A stretch of DNA of 64,000 nucleotides from Allgaiera indica (lineage in GTDB: Bacteria > Pseudomonadota > Alphaproteobacteria > Rhodobacterales > Rhodobacteraceae): assembly GCF_900106675.1 (NCBI RefSeq), contig NZ_FNOB01000008.1, positions 124,001 through 188,000 of the forward strand, given 5' to 3'. Under the pieces are notes generated by a model. It made no database searches. It had not been told where the DNA came from and saw only the letters and a list, made by a program, of their open reading frames with translations. This document shows, piece by piece, positions 18,828 through 27,024 of the stretch (its first letter is position 1; every line of letters starts with the position of its first letter). Position numbers and translations under genes: made by a program.

Positions 18828-20021
18828 ATGCACCCCAATCCGCAGCGTTTCCTCGACAGCTTGCATGCGCTGCGCGCAATCGGCGCGGTGGGCACGGGGG
18901 TCGTGCGCCCCGCCTATTCCGACAAGGATATCGAAGCGCGCAAATGGCTGGCCGGGCAGTTCCGCGACGCCGGCCTCGCACCCTATTTCGATCCGGTGGG
19001 CAATCTTTTCGGGCTGGCGGGCGACGGCCCCAGCCTGTTGATGGGCTCGCATTCCGACACCCAGCCCGAGGGCGGCTGGCTGGATGGCGCCTATGGCGTG
19101 ATGGCCGCGCTGGAGGTCGCGCGCGCCGCGAAAGAGGCCGGCGGCCCCGCGGTCTCGGTCGTCAGCTTCCAGGACGAGGAGGGGCGCTATGGCGTCACCA
19201 CCGGATCGACCGTCTGGGCCGGCGGACGCAGCCTTGAAGACGCCGATGGCCTGACGGCCTCGGATGGCAGTACCTATGCCCAGGGCCGCGCCCGGATGGC
19301 CGATCTGGTGTCGGGCGGTTTCCTCGACCCCGCGCGCTTCACCGGCTTCATCGAGGCGCATATCGAACAGGGCCCCTACCTTGATACCGCGCAAGAGCAG
19401 GTCGGCGTGGTCACCTCGATCGTCGGCATCCGCGACATGCGGATCACCCTGACCGGGCAGTCGAACCATGCGGGCACGACGCCGATGCATCTGCGCCGCG
19501 ACGCCTTTCAGGGGCTTGCGGATTTCAACCGGAAGCTCAACGACCGGTTGCGCAATGTCGTGCGGCCCGAAACCGTCTGGACCATCGGCCATGTCAGCCT
19601 TCACCCCAACGGATCGTCCATCGTGCCGGGGCGGGTGACGTTCTCGATGCAATGGCGCGACGGCGAATCCGACCGGCTGGCTCGGATGGAAACCATCATT
19701 CGCGAGACCGCCGCCGAAGTGGCCGCGGAACGCGGGCTTGGTCTGGAATTCGGTCGTATGCTGGGGTTGGAGCCGGTGACCATGGACGACCGCCTGCAAC
19801 AAGCGCTGGCCGAGGCCGCCGAAGCCGAGGCGCCGGGCAAGTGGCGCCGGATGCCTTCGGGGGCGCTGCATGATACGACGAATGTCGCACGTCATATGCC
19901 TGTGGCGATGCTGTTCGTGCCCTCGATCGGCGGCGTGAGCCACAATTTCGAGGAAGACACGCGCGAGGAAGATCTTGTCGTCGGACTCAACGTGCTGGCT
20001 CGCGCGGTGGCGGCGCTCTAG
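18828..20021 (+). CDS. Zn-dependent hydantoinase/carbamoylase-family amidase
   Basis: 397 residues of peptidase family M20 (N-carbamoyl-L-amino-acid hydrolase, beta-ureidopropionase, allantoate amidohydrolase group). Metal-binding motifs are visible: [31 protein letters not shown] and, near the C-terminus, SGALHDTTN. The ATG at 18828 has GGAGGG seven bases upstream and is preferred to an ATG 15 bases earlier. The substrate cannot be told from sequence; a ureido/carbamoyl amino acid is likely. Divergent from the lysine/saccharopine operon. Confidence 0.88.
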   Translation: MHPNPQRFLDSLHALRAIGAVGTGVVRPAYSDKDIEARKWLAGQFRDAGLAPYFDPVGNLFGLAGDGPSLLMGSHSDTQPEGGWLDGAYGVMAALEVARAAKEAGGPAVSVVSFQDEEGRYGVTTGSTVWAGGRSLEDADGLTASDGSTYAQGRARMADLVSGGFLDPARFTGFIEAHIEQGPYLDTAQEQVGVVTSIVGIRDMRITLTGQSNHAGTTPMHLRRDAFQGLADFNRKLNDRLRNVVRPETVWTIGHVSLHPNGSSIVPGRVTFSMQWRDGESDRLARMETIIRETAAEVAAERGLGLEFGRMLGLEPVTMDDRLQQALAEAAEAEAPGKWRRMPSGALHDTTNVARHMPVAMLFVPSIGGVSHNFEEDTREEDLVVGLNVLARAVAAL

Positions 20022-20213
20022 CAACCGTATCCGTCACACGCCTTCGGGGGACAGACCATCCGCGCCATCTGGTTCGCCTGCGCCGCGCGCCGCCGGGCCA
20101 GATGGTGTCTTGCTGCTTGGCGCCAAGACAACTTCCGGGCCAGGCAACATGGCCGCCTGCCAATGGTCAGACGCGGCGCATGCCGGCCCGATGAACCCGG
20201 ATCGACGGAAGGA
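20022..20213. other. Intergenic region with hairpins between amidase and tRNA-Arg
   Basis: No gene is seen. An 8-bp inverted repeat (CCATCTGG at 20065-20072, CCAGATGG at 20098-20105) and a perfect 12-base palindrome (CTTGGCGCCAAG at 20116-20127) lie between the convergent amidase gene and the tRNA-Arg 3' end. Either could help termination, though neither has a T-run. Confidence 0.5.
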
Positions 20214-20507
20214 TGGTGTCCGCGGCGGGATTCGAACCCACGGCCCCAGGATTCATACCACTTCGGCTTTCACCGCCGCCGTTCGGCGTTCGTGGTCTGG
20301 ACTGTCCCTTCACCTTAGACACAAGCCCTTAGGTGCTGCCCGTCCAGTCTCTACACCTTCCTCTTGCGAGGCTTGGCTCGGGATCGGCAAGGCACGAATA
20401 GGCCGTAGCTTTCCCCGACTTTGAGCAGATCCGTTGCACCGTTTCCAAGTACAACGCCCAATTTGTTATTAGGAATCCTGTGCTCTATCCAGCTGAGCTA
20501 CGCGGAC
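20214..20507 (-). tRNA. tRNA-Arg(CCU), interrupted by a group I intron
   Basis: Exon 1 is 20507-20471 (37 nt) and exon 2 is 20253-20214 (40 nt, CCA encoded). Joined, they give a 77-nt tRNA with a 7-bp acceptor stem GTCCGCG/CGCGGAC, D-arm GCTC/GAGC, anticodon stem CAGGA/TCCTG with loop TTCCTAA (anticodon CCT, arginine AGG codon), and T-arm GTGGG-TTCGAAT-CCCGC. The interruption lies exactly after U36, the last anticodon base. Group I introns in bacterial tRNA-Arg(CCU) are known, first from Agrobacterium. Confidence 0.95.
20254..20470 (-). ncRNA. Self-splicing group I intron (217 nt) in tRNA-Arg(CCU)
   Basis: The intron begins AAUAAC and ends in G (omega-G, complement of base 20254). The 5' exon ends in U36. 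GGG at intron positions 12-14 (20459-20457) can form a 3-bp P1 with exon CCU, including the required G-U pair. The core resembles the Azoarcus tRNA-Ile intron (subgroup IC3): P7 strands GACUG and CAGUC, with the guanosine site around AGACUGGACGG, a P8 stem CACCU/AGGUG, and the GCCAAGC joining segment. No endonuclease ORF fits. It should splice autonomously with guanosine. Confidence 0.93.
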
Positions 20508-20524
20508 ACAACCTCCTTGACGGT

Positions 20525-20553
20525 GTTCTATCCCGCTCCCCAGATAGCCGCAA
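20525..20553 (-). promoter_or_regulatory. Candidate sigma-70 promoter of tRNA-Arg
   Basis: On the minus strand, TTGCGG (20553-20548), a 17-base spacer and TAGAAC (20530-20525) precede the tRNA 5' end by 17 bases. The -10 is only a moderate match. Confidence 0.5.
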
Positions 20554-20747
20554 CATAGTAACGCGCGGCCTGATGGCCCCACCAGGGGCGAAACACTGCA
20601 AGTAAAGGGACCGGCCACAGCCAGCGCCGCCTTCCGTGCAGGAAATCGCCTGGGCCAGCCTTGCTGCGCGGCCGGTGAGGACCGAGGTGACTTGGAAGCC
20701 GTAATCTTTATCGCTAACAAGAGGCCAGCAGCGCAATATTCGGACAG

Positions 20748-21779
20748 ATGCCATTGACCAGCCCCCCCCCCAAGCGCCGAACGCTGACGCTTCGCGACGT
20801 ATCCGAAGCCTCGGGCGTGTCGGAAATGACCGTCAGCCGGGTGCTGCGCAACCGCGGTGAGGTATCGGCCGCGACGCGGGCGCGGGTACTGCAGGCGGCG
20901 AAGGCGCTGGGATATGTGCCGAACCGGATCGCCGGAGGGCTGGCTTCGCAGCGGGTGAATCTGGTCGGGGTGATCATCCCGTCGCTGTCGAACATGGTCT
21001 TCCCCGAGGTTCTGCGCGGAATTTCCGACGAGTTGGAAGACACCGGATTGCAGCCTGTGGTGGGGGTGACCAACTACCTGCCGGAACGTGAGGACCGGGT
21101 GATCTATGAGATGCTGTCGTGGCGGCCCTCGGGGCTGATCGTGGCGGGGATCGAGCACAGCGACGCGGCGCGGGCGATGCTGGCGAATGCCGGCGTGCCG
21201 GTGGTCGAGATCATGGATGTCGACGGCACGCCGGTGGATTCGATGGTCGGCATCTCGCATCTGCGGGCCGGGCGCGAGATGGCCAAGGCGATCCTTGCGG
21301 CGGGCTATCGGCGCATCGCTTTCCTGGGCACCCAGATGCCCAATGACCACCGCGCCCGCAAGCGGATGCAGGGGTTCGAGGCCGCGCTGGCCGAAGCGGG
21401 GCTGGAACTGGCGGACCGCGAATTCTATTCCGGCGGTTCGGCGCTGCTGAAGGGCCGCGAGATGACCGAAGCCGTTCTGAAACGCAGCCCGGATCTCGAT
21501 TTCATCTATTATTCCAATGATATGATCGGTGGCGGCGGGTTGCTTTGGTGCCTGGAACGGGGGATTGACGTGCCCGGCCAGCTGGGGCTTGCGGGCTTCA
21601 ACGGGGTTGAACTGCTTGACGGGCTGCCGTGCCGGCTGGCGACGATGGATGCCTGCCGGATCGAGATCGGCCGCGGCGCGGCCGAGATCGTCGCGGGCAA
21701 GGCGGGCGACGCGCCAGGCATCACGATTGAACTGACCCCGCGTCTCGACCTGGGCGACACGGTTCGGAAGACGGCATGA
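20748..21779 (+). CDS. LacI-family transcriptional regulator (GntR/gluconate-type)
   Basis: 343 residues. The N-terminal LacI helix-turn-helix (TLRDVSEASGVSEMTVSRVLRN, residues 12-33, then hinge ALGYVPNRIAGGLASQR) is followed by a periplasmic-binding-protein-like effector domain (VGVIIPSLSNMVFPEVL). It is closest in flavour to gluconate repressors, but no sugar genes are adjacent, so its regulon is not visible here. Codons 5-8 contain a run of ten C, a possible slippage site. The 240 bp upstream (20508-20747) hold the tRNA-Arg promoter and otherwise nothing recognised. Its stop overlaps trmO (ATGA). Confidence 0.9.
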   Translation: MPLTSPPPKRRTLTLRDVSEASGVSEMTVSRVLRNRGEVSAATRARVLQAAKALGYVPNRIAGGLASQRVNLVGVIIPSLSNMVFPEVLRGISDELEDTGLQPVVGVTNYLPEREDRVIYEMLSWRPSGLIVAGIEHSDAARAMLANAGVPVVEIMDVDGTPVDSMVGISHLRAGREMAKAILAAGYRRIAFLGTQMPNDHRARKRMQGFEAALAEAGLELADREFYSGGSALLKGREMTEAVLKRSPDLDFIYYSNDMIGGGGLLWCLERGIDVPGQLGLAGFNGVELLDGLPCRLATMDACRIEIGRGAAEIVAGKAGDAPGITIELTPRLDLGDTVRKTA

Positions 21780-22258
21780 GCGATTACACGACACGCGAAG
21801 GCGAGGTTGAACTAGGCTTCGATCCGGGTGCGGCGCCCGATGTGGGCCTGACCTTCATCGGCAGGCTGCGCAGCCCCTGGCAGCGCGGCGATTGCCCGCG
21901 CAATCTGGCACGGGCGCGCGAACGCGGCGGCGATTTCCGGGTAGAGGTCGACGCCCCCTACCGCGCCGGCCTGACGGGGCTGGTGCCCGGATCGAAGGTG
22001 ATCTTGCTGTACTGGATGGACCGCGCGCGGCGCGATCTGATCGTGCAACGCCCTGGCCATGCCGACCAGTTGCGCGGCACCTTCACCCTGCGCTCGCCGG
22101 TACGGCCGAACCCGATTTCGCTGGGCGCGGTGACGGTGGTGGCGATCGACGCCGAAAGCGGCGTGCTGGTCGTCGATGCGCTTGACTGTTTCGATGGCAC
22201 CCCGCTGGTCGATATCAAGCCCTGGCTTGAACCGGTGGACATACCGCCGGGGCCCTAG
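21776..22258 (+). CDS. trmO: tRNA t6A37 N6-methyltransferase TrmO
   Basis: 160 residues of the TsaA/TrmO (UPF0066) family, which N6-methylates threonylcarbamoyl-A37 in tRNA-Thr using SAM. Visible signatures are FIGRLRSPW near residue 27, LVPGSKVILLYWMDRARRD, FTLRSPVRPNPISLGAV and DCFDGTPLVDIKPWL. Start overlaps the LacI gene stop. It is convergent with mtaB, which modifies the same nucleotide at C2. Confidence 0.9.
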   Translation: MSDYTTREGEVELGFDPGAAPDVGLTFIGRLRSPWQRGDCPRNLARARERGGDFRVEVDAPYRAGLTGLVPGSKVILLYWMDRARRDLIVQRPGHADQLRGTFTLRSPVRPNPISLGAVTVVAIDAESGVLVVDALDCFDGTPLVDIKPWLEPVDIPPGP

Positions 22259-22349
22259 CGCGGCCTGCGCGGGCGTCATGTTCTGTTCGCGTGGGGCGCG
22301 GCCCCGGGCGCGCGCCACGCCCGACCCGGCGCGCGCGCGGAAGCGGACT

Positions 22350-23600
22350 TCAGGCCGTCAACCGCTGGCCGTCGATGCCGGTTATCGTGGCGGTCACGAT
22401 CCGGCCCTCGGGCTGGTCGCGGGCAAAATCCACCTCGGCGAATTGCGGGGTGCGGCCCATGCGCGGGCCTTCCATCAGCACCGGATGGCTGCGACCTTGC
22501 TGCGCCGCGAGGTGCCGGGCCACCTGCGCGGCCCCGGCGGCGCGCAGCCGCGCCGCACGGTCGCGGATCACCGGCCCCACGACCTGCGGCATCCGCGCCG
22601 CCGGCGTGCCCTTGCGCGGGCTGTAGGGGAAGACATGCAGCCAGGTCAGACCGCAATCCTCGACCAGCTTCAGCGAGTTCTCGAACATCGCCTCGGTTTC
22701 GGTCGGAAAGCCCGCGATGATGTCGGCGCCAAACGCGATGTCGGGGCGCAGGCGCCGGGCCTCTTCGCAAAAGGCGATTGCGTCGTCGCGCAGGTGGCGG
22801 CGTTTCATCCGCTTCAGGATCATGTCGTCGCCGGCCTGCAGGGAAAGATGCAGGTGCGGCATCAGGCGCGGTTCGGTGGCGATTGCCAGCATCAGGTTCT
22901 CGTCCGCCTCGATCGAATCGATCGACGATATGCGCAGCCGCGCCAGATCCGGCACCAATCGCAAGATCCGCATCACCAGATCGCCCAGCCGCGGTTCGCC
23001 GGGCAGGTCGGCGCCCCACGAGGTCAGGTCCACCCCGGTCAGCACGACCTCCTGGAAACCGCGATCGACCAGGCGCTTGATTTGCTCGACCACCACGCCC
23101 GCGGGGACCGAGCGCGAATTGCCGCGCCCATAGGGGATGATGCAGAAGGTGCAGCGATGATCACAGCCGTTTTGCACCTGCACATAGGCGCGGTGGCGAC
23201 CGAAGCCGTCGATCAGGTGGCCGGCGGTTTCGCGCACCGACATGATGTCGTCGACCTGGACGCGCTCGGTCTCTCCGATCCAGTCGGGCGCCAGCCGGGC
23301 CCAGGTGGCGGCCTCCATTTTCTCGGCATTGCCGATGACACGGGTGACCTCGGGCATGGCGGCGAAGGTCTCGGGTTCGGTCTGCGCCGCGCAGCCGGTG
23401 ACGACCAGCCGGGCGCCCGGGTTCTCACGCGAAAGGCGGCGGATCTCTTGCTTGGCCTTGCGCACGGCCTCGGCGGTGACGGCACAGGTGTTGACGACCA
23501 CCAGATCATCAAGCCCGGCTTCGGCGGCAAGCTCCCTCATCGCCTCGGTCTCATAGGCGTTGAGCCGGCAGCCGAGCGTGGAAAAGACCGGCGGTTTCAT
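22350..23600 (-). CDS. mtaB: tRNA t6A37 methylthiotransferase MtaB
   Basis: A 416-residue radical-SAM methylthiotransferase that converts t6A37 to ms2t6A37. The N-terminal UPF0004 domain has three cluster cysteines ([20 protein letters not shown]). The radical-SAM motif CDHRCTFC lies near residue 150, and a C-terminal TRAM-like tail follows. FSTLGCRLN and GRGNSRSVP favour MtaB over MiaB/RimO. The ATG at 23600 overlaps the dapF stop (ATGA), so it follows dapF in one operon. Confidence 0.92.
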   Translation of the reverse strand: MKPPVFSTLGCRLNAYETEAMRELAAEAGLDDLVVVNTCAVTAEAVRKAKQEIRRLSRENPGARLVVTGCAAQTEPETFAAMPEVTRVIGNAEKMEAATWARLAPDWIGETERVQVDDIMSVRETAGHLIDGFGRHRAYVQVQNGCDHRCTFCIIPYGRGNSRSVPAGVVVEQIKRLVDRGFQEVVLTGVDLTSWGADLPGEPRLGDLVMRILRLVPDLARLRISSIDSIEADENLMLAIATEPRLMPHLHLSLQAGDDMILKRMKRRHLRDDAIAFCEEARRLRPDIAFGADIIAGFPTETEAMFENSLKLVEDCGLTWLHVFPYSPRKGTPAARMPQVVGPVIRDRAARLRAAGAAQVARHLAAQQGRSHPVLMEGPRMGRTPQFAEVDFARDQPEGRIVTATITGIDGQRLTA

Positions 23601-24436
23601 GCGTGGGCGGCAAGGAATGCGGGGCTGAGCACCCCATCGAAGACATGCGCGGTGGGGCCGGTCAGCCAAACGCCATCGTCGCGCCAGTCGACGGACAAAG
23701 TGCCGCCGTCGACCTCGACCGTGACCTGCCGACCCGTCAGCGAGCGCCGTGCGGCGGCCACGGCAGCGGCACAGATCCCCGATCCGCAGGCCAGGGTGAT
23801 GCCGGTGCCGCGTTCCCACACCCGCATGCGCAGGCGATCGGATCCTAGCACCGAGGCGAACTCGACATTGGTGCGCTCTGGAAACAGCGGGTCGTGCTCG
23901 GCCTTCCGCCCCAGTCCCGCGACGTCCACCGCCTCGGCATCCTCGACGAAGAAGACGCAATGCGGGTTGCCCATGCCCACCGCGACGGGATTGCCGGGCA
24001 GGGGCAGGTGCAGCGTGTCCACCGCACGCGCCAGCGGGATCGCCGCCCAGTCCAGCTGCGGCGGCCCCATGTTGACGCGGGTCAGCCCGCCGCCCGCGTC
24101 CTCGGCGGTCAGCAGGCCGCGTTCGGTGCGCAGCTCCAGCCGGTTGCGGCCGGTCTCGTCCATCAGGTGGCGGGCGACGCAGCGGGTGGCGTTGCCGCAG
24201 GCGCCGGCGACCGTACCATCGGCATTCCAGAACACCAGCCGCGCATCGGCGCCCGCATCGTCGTCGATCGTGCAGAGCTGGTCGAAGCCCACGCCGCGGT
24301 GGCGGTCGCCCAACGCCCGCGCCAGCGCCGCCGAGACAATGCTCTTCCGTCCCCGCTGGTCGATGACCACGAAGTCGTTGCCGGCACCGTGCATCTTCAT
24401 GAACGGCAGGCCGGAGAGAGAGAGTGCGTCCTTCAT
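23597..24436 (-). CDS. dapF: Diaminopimelate epimerase
   Basis: 279 residues, the usual DapF size. It converts LL- to meso-diaminopimelate for lysine and peptidoglycan. Two symmetric halves each carry a catalytic cysteine: GACGNATRC and ACGSGICAA. The N-terminal [15 protein letters not shown] and [10 protein letters not shown] are typical. Cytosolic. It is the promoter-proximal gene of a dapF-mtaB pair; a tRNA-Lys gene lies divergently upstream. Confidence 0.95.
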   Translation of the reverse strand: MKDALSLSGLPFMKMHGAGNDFVVIDQRGRKSIVSAALARALGDRHRGVGFDQLCTIDDDAGADARLVFWNADGTVAGACGNATRCVARHLMDETGRNRLELRTERGLLTAEDAGGGLTRVNMGPPQLDWAAIPLARAVDTLHLPLPGNPVAVGMGNPHCVFFVEDAEAVDVAGLGRKAEHDPLFPERTNVEFASVLGSDRLRMRVWERGTGITLACGSGICAAAVAAARRSLTGRQVTVEVDGGTLSVDWRDDGVWLTGPTAHVFDGVLSPAFLAAHA

Positions 24437-24501
24437 GCCGCGCGATATACGCCCCGCCCGAGTTTTTTGCCAGAGCGGTCGCGATTTTCCCGTCAGGCCT
24501 C

Positions 24502-24530
24502 TTGACCCTTCGGGGCGCTCCTTCTAATGA
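24502..24530 (+). promoter_or_regulatory. Sigma-70 promoter of tRNA-Lys
   Basis: TTGACC (24502-24507), a 17-base spacer, then TAATGA (24525-24530), 13 bases before the mature tRNA 5' end. Confidence 0.7.
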
Positions 24531-24543
24531 GGCGCCCGTGCGT

Positions 24544-24619
24544 GGGCCGTTAGCTCAGTTGGTAGAGCAACTGACTTTTAATCAGTGGGTCGCAGGTTCG
24601 AATCCTGCACGGCTCACCA
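24544..24619 (+). tRNA. tRNA-Lys(UUU)
   Basis: A 76-nt cloverleaf. Acceptor GGGCCGT/ACGGCTC, D-arm GCTC/GAGC, anticodon stem ACTGA/TCAGT with loop CTTTTAA (anticodon TTT), T-arm GCAGG-TTCGAAT-CCTGC, and an encoded CCA. A recombinase remnant begins 84 bases downstream, suggesting the 3' end once served as an integration site. Confidence 0.97.
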
Positions 24620-24702
24620 CTGAAACCTGATAACAACAACAGGCTAGCTTCTCCTAGCAGCCTACCGGCGAGCAGGGAAAACCCATACGCGCCGATATTG
24701 TG

Positions 24703-24948
24703 TCAGCGGTTCGTCCACCTCTGCATCCATTGCCGGGCCTCGTCCGCCACACCCTGATTCTCCAGGTGGGCAAACTTGGCCGACATTGCGGTACTTGTGT
24801 GCCCCAGCAGATGCTTGATCTGGCCCAGGGGCATGCCATCGTCGCGCAGACGGGTGTCCGTATAGGCTTTCGAGATAGTCTCGGGGTCGAAGAACGGGGT
24901 GCCGCGGCCCATCCACGACAGGCCGTGCGCTTGGGCGCATTCCGGGGG
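24703..24948 (-). pseudogene. Tyrosine-recombinase (phage integrase) C-terminal remnant
   Basis: The open frame, bounded upstream by a TAG at 24951-24949, encodes about 81 residues resembling the end of a tyrosine recombinase: PLGQIKHLLGHTSTAMSAKFAHL. The LGH histidine motif is intact, but nine residues on, where the nucleophilic Tyr belongs (usually R-Y-A-H), there is Phe (K-F-A-H). The N-terminal core-binding and the first catalytic Arg regions are absent. This is a decayed fragment, probably left from an element inserted at tRNA-Lys. An ATG at 24912 could start a 69-residue peptide, but nothing suggests it is functional. Confidence 0.7.
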
Positions 24949-25208
24949 CTAGGCCGGTTCCCGCAGGGTTGCCAGCACGGCCATGGCGCGAAGGGCTTGA
25001 GGCTGGAGAGGCCGATTCGCCAGGCGCCACACCGGGCGCGAAGTATCGCATATGGCCGCCGATCTTGCCGGCTACCGGGTTTTCGCGATGATCCCGACCG
25101 AAGCGCCCAGGCCCCGGGTATTGTTGCCCTGCACTGCGTTGCGCCATGCGTCTGACACCGGGCCGCGGGGCCTGAGGGGTTTCGCCATGAAGAGGCCGGC
25201 CGCGCCGA
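24949..25208. other. Unassigned sequence between integrase remnant and LuxR-hydrolase gene
   Basis: No gene is supported on either strand. Short frames (for example a 38-codon minus-strand frame near 25070-25185) match no family I recognise. It is probably residual DNA from the element that carried the recombinase. Confidence 0.5.
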
Positions 25209-26795
25209 TCAGCCGACCTGGCCACCGGGCAGCGCCGCGATATGCGCCGCGAGGGCTGGAAAATGCTGGCTCATCACGAAATGGCCGGCGTTCTCGATGC
25301 GCAGGAATTCGGCAACGGGCAGGCTATCGGCGAGGATCTCGATCTCATCTGGCGGACTGATCGTATCCTGCGCACCATGGATGAAGGTGACGGCGCAGTT
25401 GAGCGCCCGAAGATCGGCCAGCCAGTTGCGCTGCAGCACGGTAATCTCCTCCATCGAACTGCGCGTCGCCACATTGGCGATCAGACGCAACCAGTCGAAG
25501 AAAGGCGCCTGTGTGAACATCTTCTCAAGCGTGGCCAGGTCCGGCGGGGACTGGCGGTAGAGATGGCGCAAGCCCCTGCGCGCCAGCGTCGGCACCCGTG
25601 CCAGCGCATTGTAGACCCGTGCAAGCCCCGCAGTGACCCGCGCATCGCGTCGAAGCTTGTCCGAGATCTCGGCATAGATCGTGGGGCCGTGCGCGTCATC
25701 CAGGCTTGGCATCGGCTGCGGGGTTGCCAGAAGGAACAGGTGTTCGGCCAGGTCGGGATTGCGACGGACGAAATGCACCGCCCAAGAGACACCCGCGCTT
25801 TCGCCCAGGCAGGTCACCGGCCCATCGGTAAGATGGGCGACGGTATCCGCCAGCGCCCGCATCAGCCGCGCCACCCGAAGATCGGTGTCGCCCGGGCCGC
25901 TCGCCGCATCCAGGAAATGGCGCGGCACGACCAGCCAGCGCAAATTATGGCGGCGCAAGACCTCGGGCAGGTCGTCGCGAAACACGACCGGGGTCAGCAT
26001 GTTGTGAAAGTAAAGGATCGGCCGGCCCCGCCGGGCGCCGAATTCCCACACCGGCAGATCCAGCCCGTCGTCCGTTGTGATCGTGTTGACGACGACATCA
26101 CGCCCGAACTGGCGCTTGACCAGTTGAGCCTCCGGCCGGCGCCGCTGCCGCGGCAGAAGCGCGTCGAGCACCCTTGCCGTCACCTCCAGCGTCAGCGACC
26201 GCAGCAGCGCGGTCTGGCTGGCGGCGCCGAACTTGTCGAGGATCAGCTGCACCTGCTTGCGCTTGGTGTCATAGGAAGCCCCCAGCGACGCCGCCGCCGC
26301 CTTGAGGTTTTCGCCGCACAGCAGATGTGACAGCAGCAGATATTCGCTGCGCGACAGGGCGGGCCCGGCGGGGGCGCCATCCCCGAGCGCGGGCAGCAGT
26401 TCCGGCCCGATCCGCACCGCGACGAAGGCAAGATGGCCGGGCGCGTCATCCCATTGCGCGACCCGGTCATAGAGAAAAAACAGGGCCGCCTCTGCCACCA
26501 CGAACGTGCAGCCGCTGGGCGAGGACGCGGGCACCGCCATCGTCGCGGGAAAGCCGGGCTTGCCCTCGGCAATGAACGGGTCGATCTGGCGCATGCCAAA
26601 TCGGTCGTAGAGGTTCACGAAAAGGTCGCACTCCGCGAAATTGCGGTGAAAGAAGCGCTCGCTCATGGTTTCGAGTTCGGACCGCTCCAGCAGGTCTTCC
26701 TCGGGCGGCAATGACAGCGCATGGGACCTGGGAAGGACCGAAACCAGCGTCTGGAAGAACTGGGAACCTCGCTGGCGCGGCGGCAACTGGGACAT
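25209..26795 (-). CDS. LuxR-type HTH fused to alpha/beta hydrolase
   Basis: 528 residues. Residues 1-145 form an unrecognised N-terminal sensor-like region. Residues 147-200 look like a GerE/LuxR helix-turn-helix (LSRSEYLLLSHLLCGENLKAAAASLG, then KRKQVQLILDKF). Residues 240-525 form an alpha/beta hydrolase with nucleophile elbow G-E-Ser333-A-G, acid in GAQD477, and NAG-His505-F. A full catalytic triad in a DNA-binding protein suggests a regulator that binds or hydrolyses an ester or lactone-like ligand; that is inference. The ATG at 26795 has GAGAGG upstream. It is divergent from a second LuxR gene. Confidence 0.8.
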   Translation of the reverse strand: MSQLPPRQRGSQFFQTLVSVLPRSHALSLPPEEDLLERSELETMSERFFHRNFAECDLFVNLYDRFGMRQIDPFIAEGKPGFPATMAVPASSPSGCTFVVAEAALFFLYDRVAQWDDAPGHLAFVAVRIGPELLPALGDGAPAGPALSRSEYLLLSHLLCGENLKAAAASLGASYDTKRKQVQLILDKFGAASQTALLRSLTLEVTARVLDALLPRQRRRPEAQLVKRQFGRDVVVNTITTDDGLDLPVWEFGARRGRPILYFHNMLTPVVFRDDLPEVLRRHNLRWLVVPRHFLDAASGPGDTDLRVARLMRALADTVAHLTDGPVTCLGESAGVSWAVHFVRRNPDLAEHLFLLATPQPMPSLDDAHGPTIYAEISDKLRRDARVTAGLARVYNALARVPTLARRGLRHLYRQSPPDLATLEKMFTQAPFFDWLRLIANVATRSSMEEITVLQRNWLADLRALNCAVTFIHGAQDTISPPDEIEILADSLPVAEFLRIENAGHFVMSQHFPALAAHIAALPGGQVG

Positions 26796-26916
26796 GACGG
26801 CCTCTCTCCCTTTCGTGAGGCGAGTAAACCGAAGCAGGCACGTCGCGACAAGGGGACGGCACAGGATCCTTCGCGCAACCAGGCCCGGAACCTGTTTTTC
26901 GGGCGAATTTCCGGTG

Positions 26917-26934
26917 CCCCCCCTTATGGGGGGC
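26917..26934. promoter_or_regulatory. CCCCCC-TTAT-GGGGGG palindrome between divergent LuxR genes
   Basis: A perfect 6-bp inverted repeat with a 4-base loop (CCCCCC 26918-26923, GGGGGG 26928-26933) lies in the 229-bp gap between the two regulator genes. It could be an operator or a transcript hairpin. CCCCCTTAT recurs upstream of the polysaccharide permease (50530). Confidence 0.45.
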
Positions 26935-27024
26935 GAAGCGCCATCATCGCGCACACTAGTCTGACACCGCGGACACCCCGTGCGGCCGGGGCGGAATGGA
27001 AGCGGCAAGAGAGACAGCGGCAAG

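Noticed and set aside
20214-20507. tRNA-Arg halves taken as a disrupted pseudogene or insertion site
   Set aside because: Both halves pair perfectly, the break is at U36/A37, and the insert has group I intron core elements and a terminal G. An intron explains everything.
25070-25185. A 38-codon minus-strand frame (MAKPLRPRG...) next to the integrase relic
   Set aside because: Short, no Shine-Dalgarno, no recognisable homology. Not supported as a gene.
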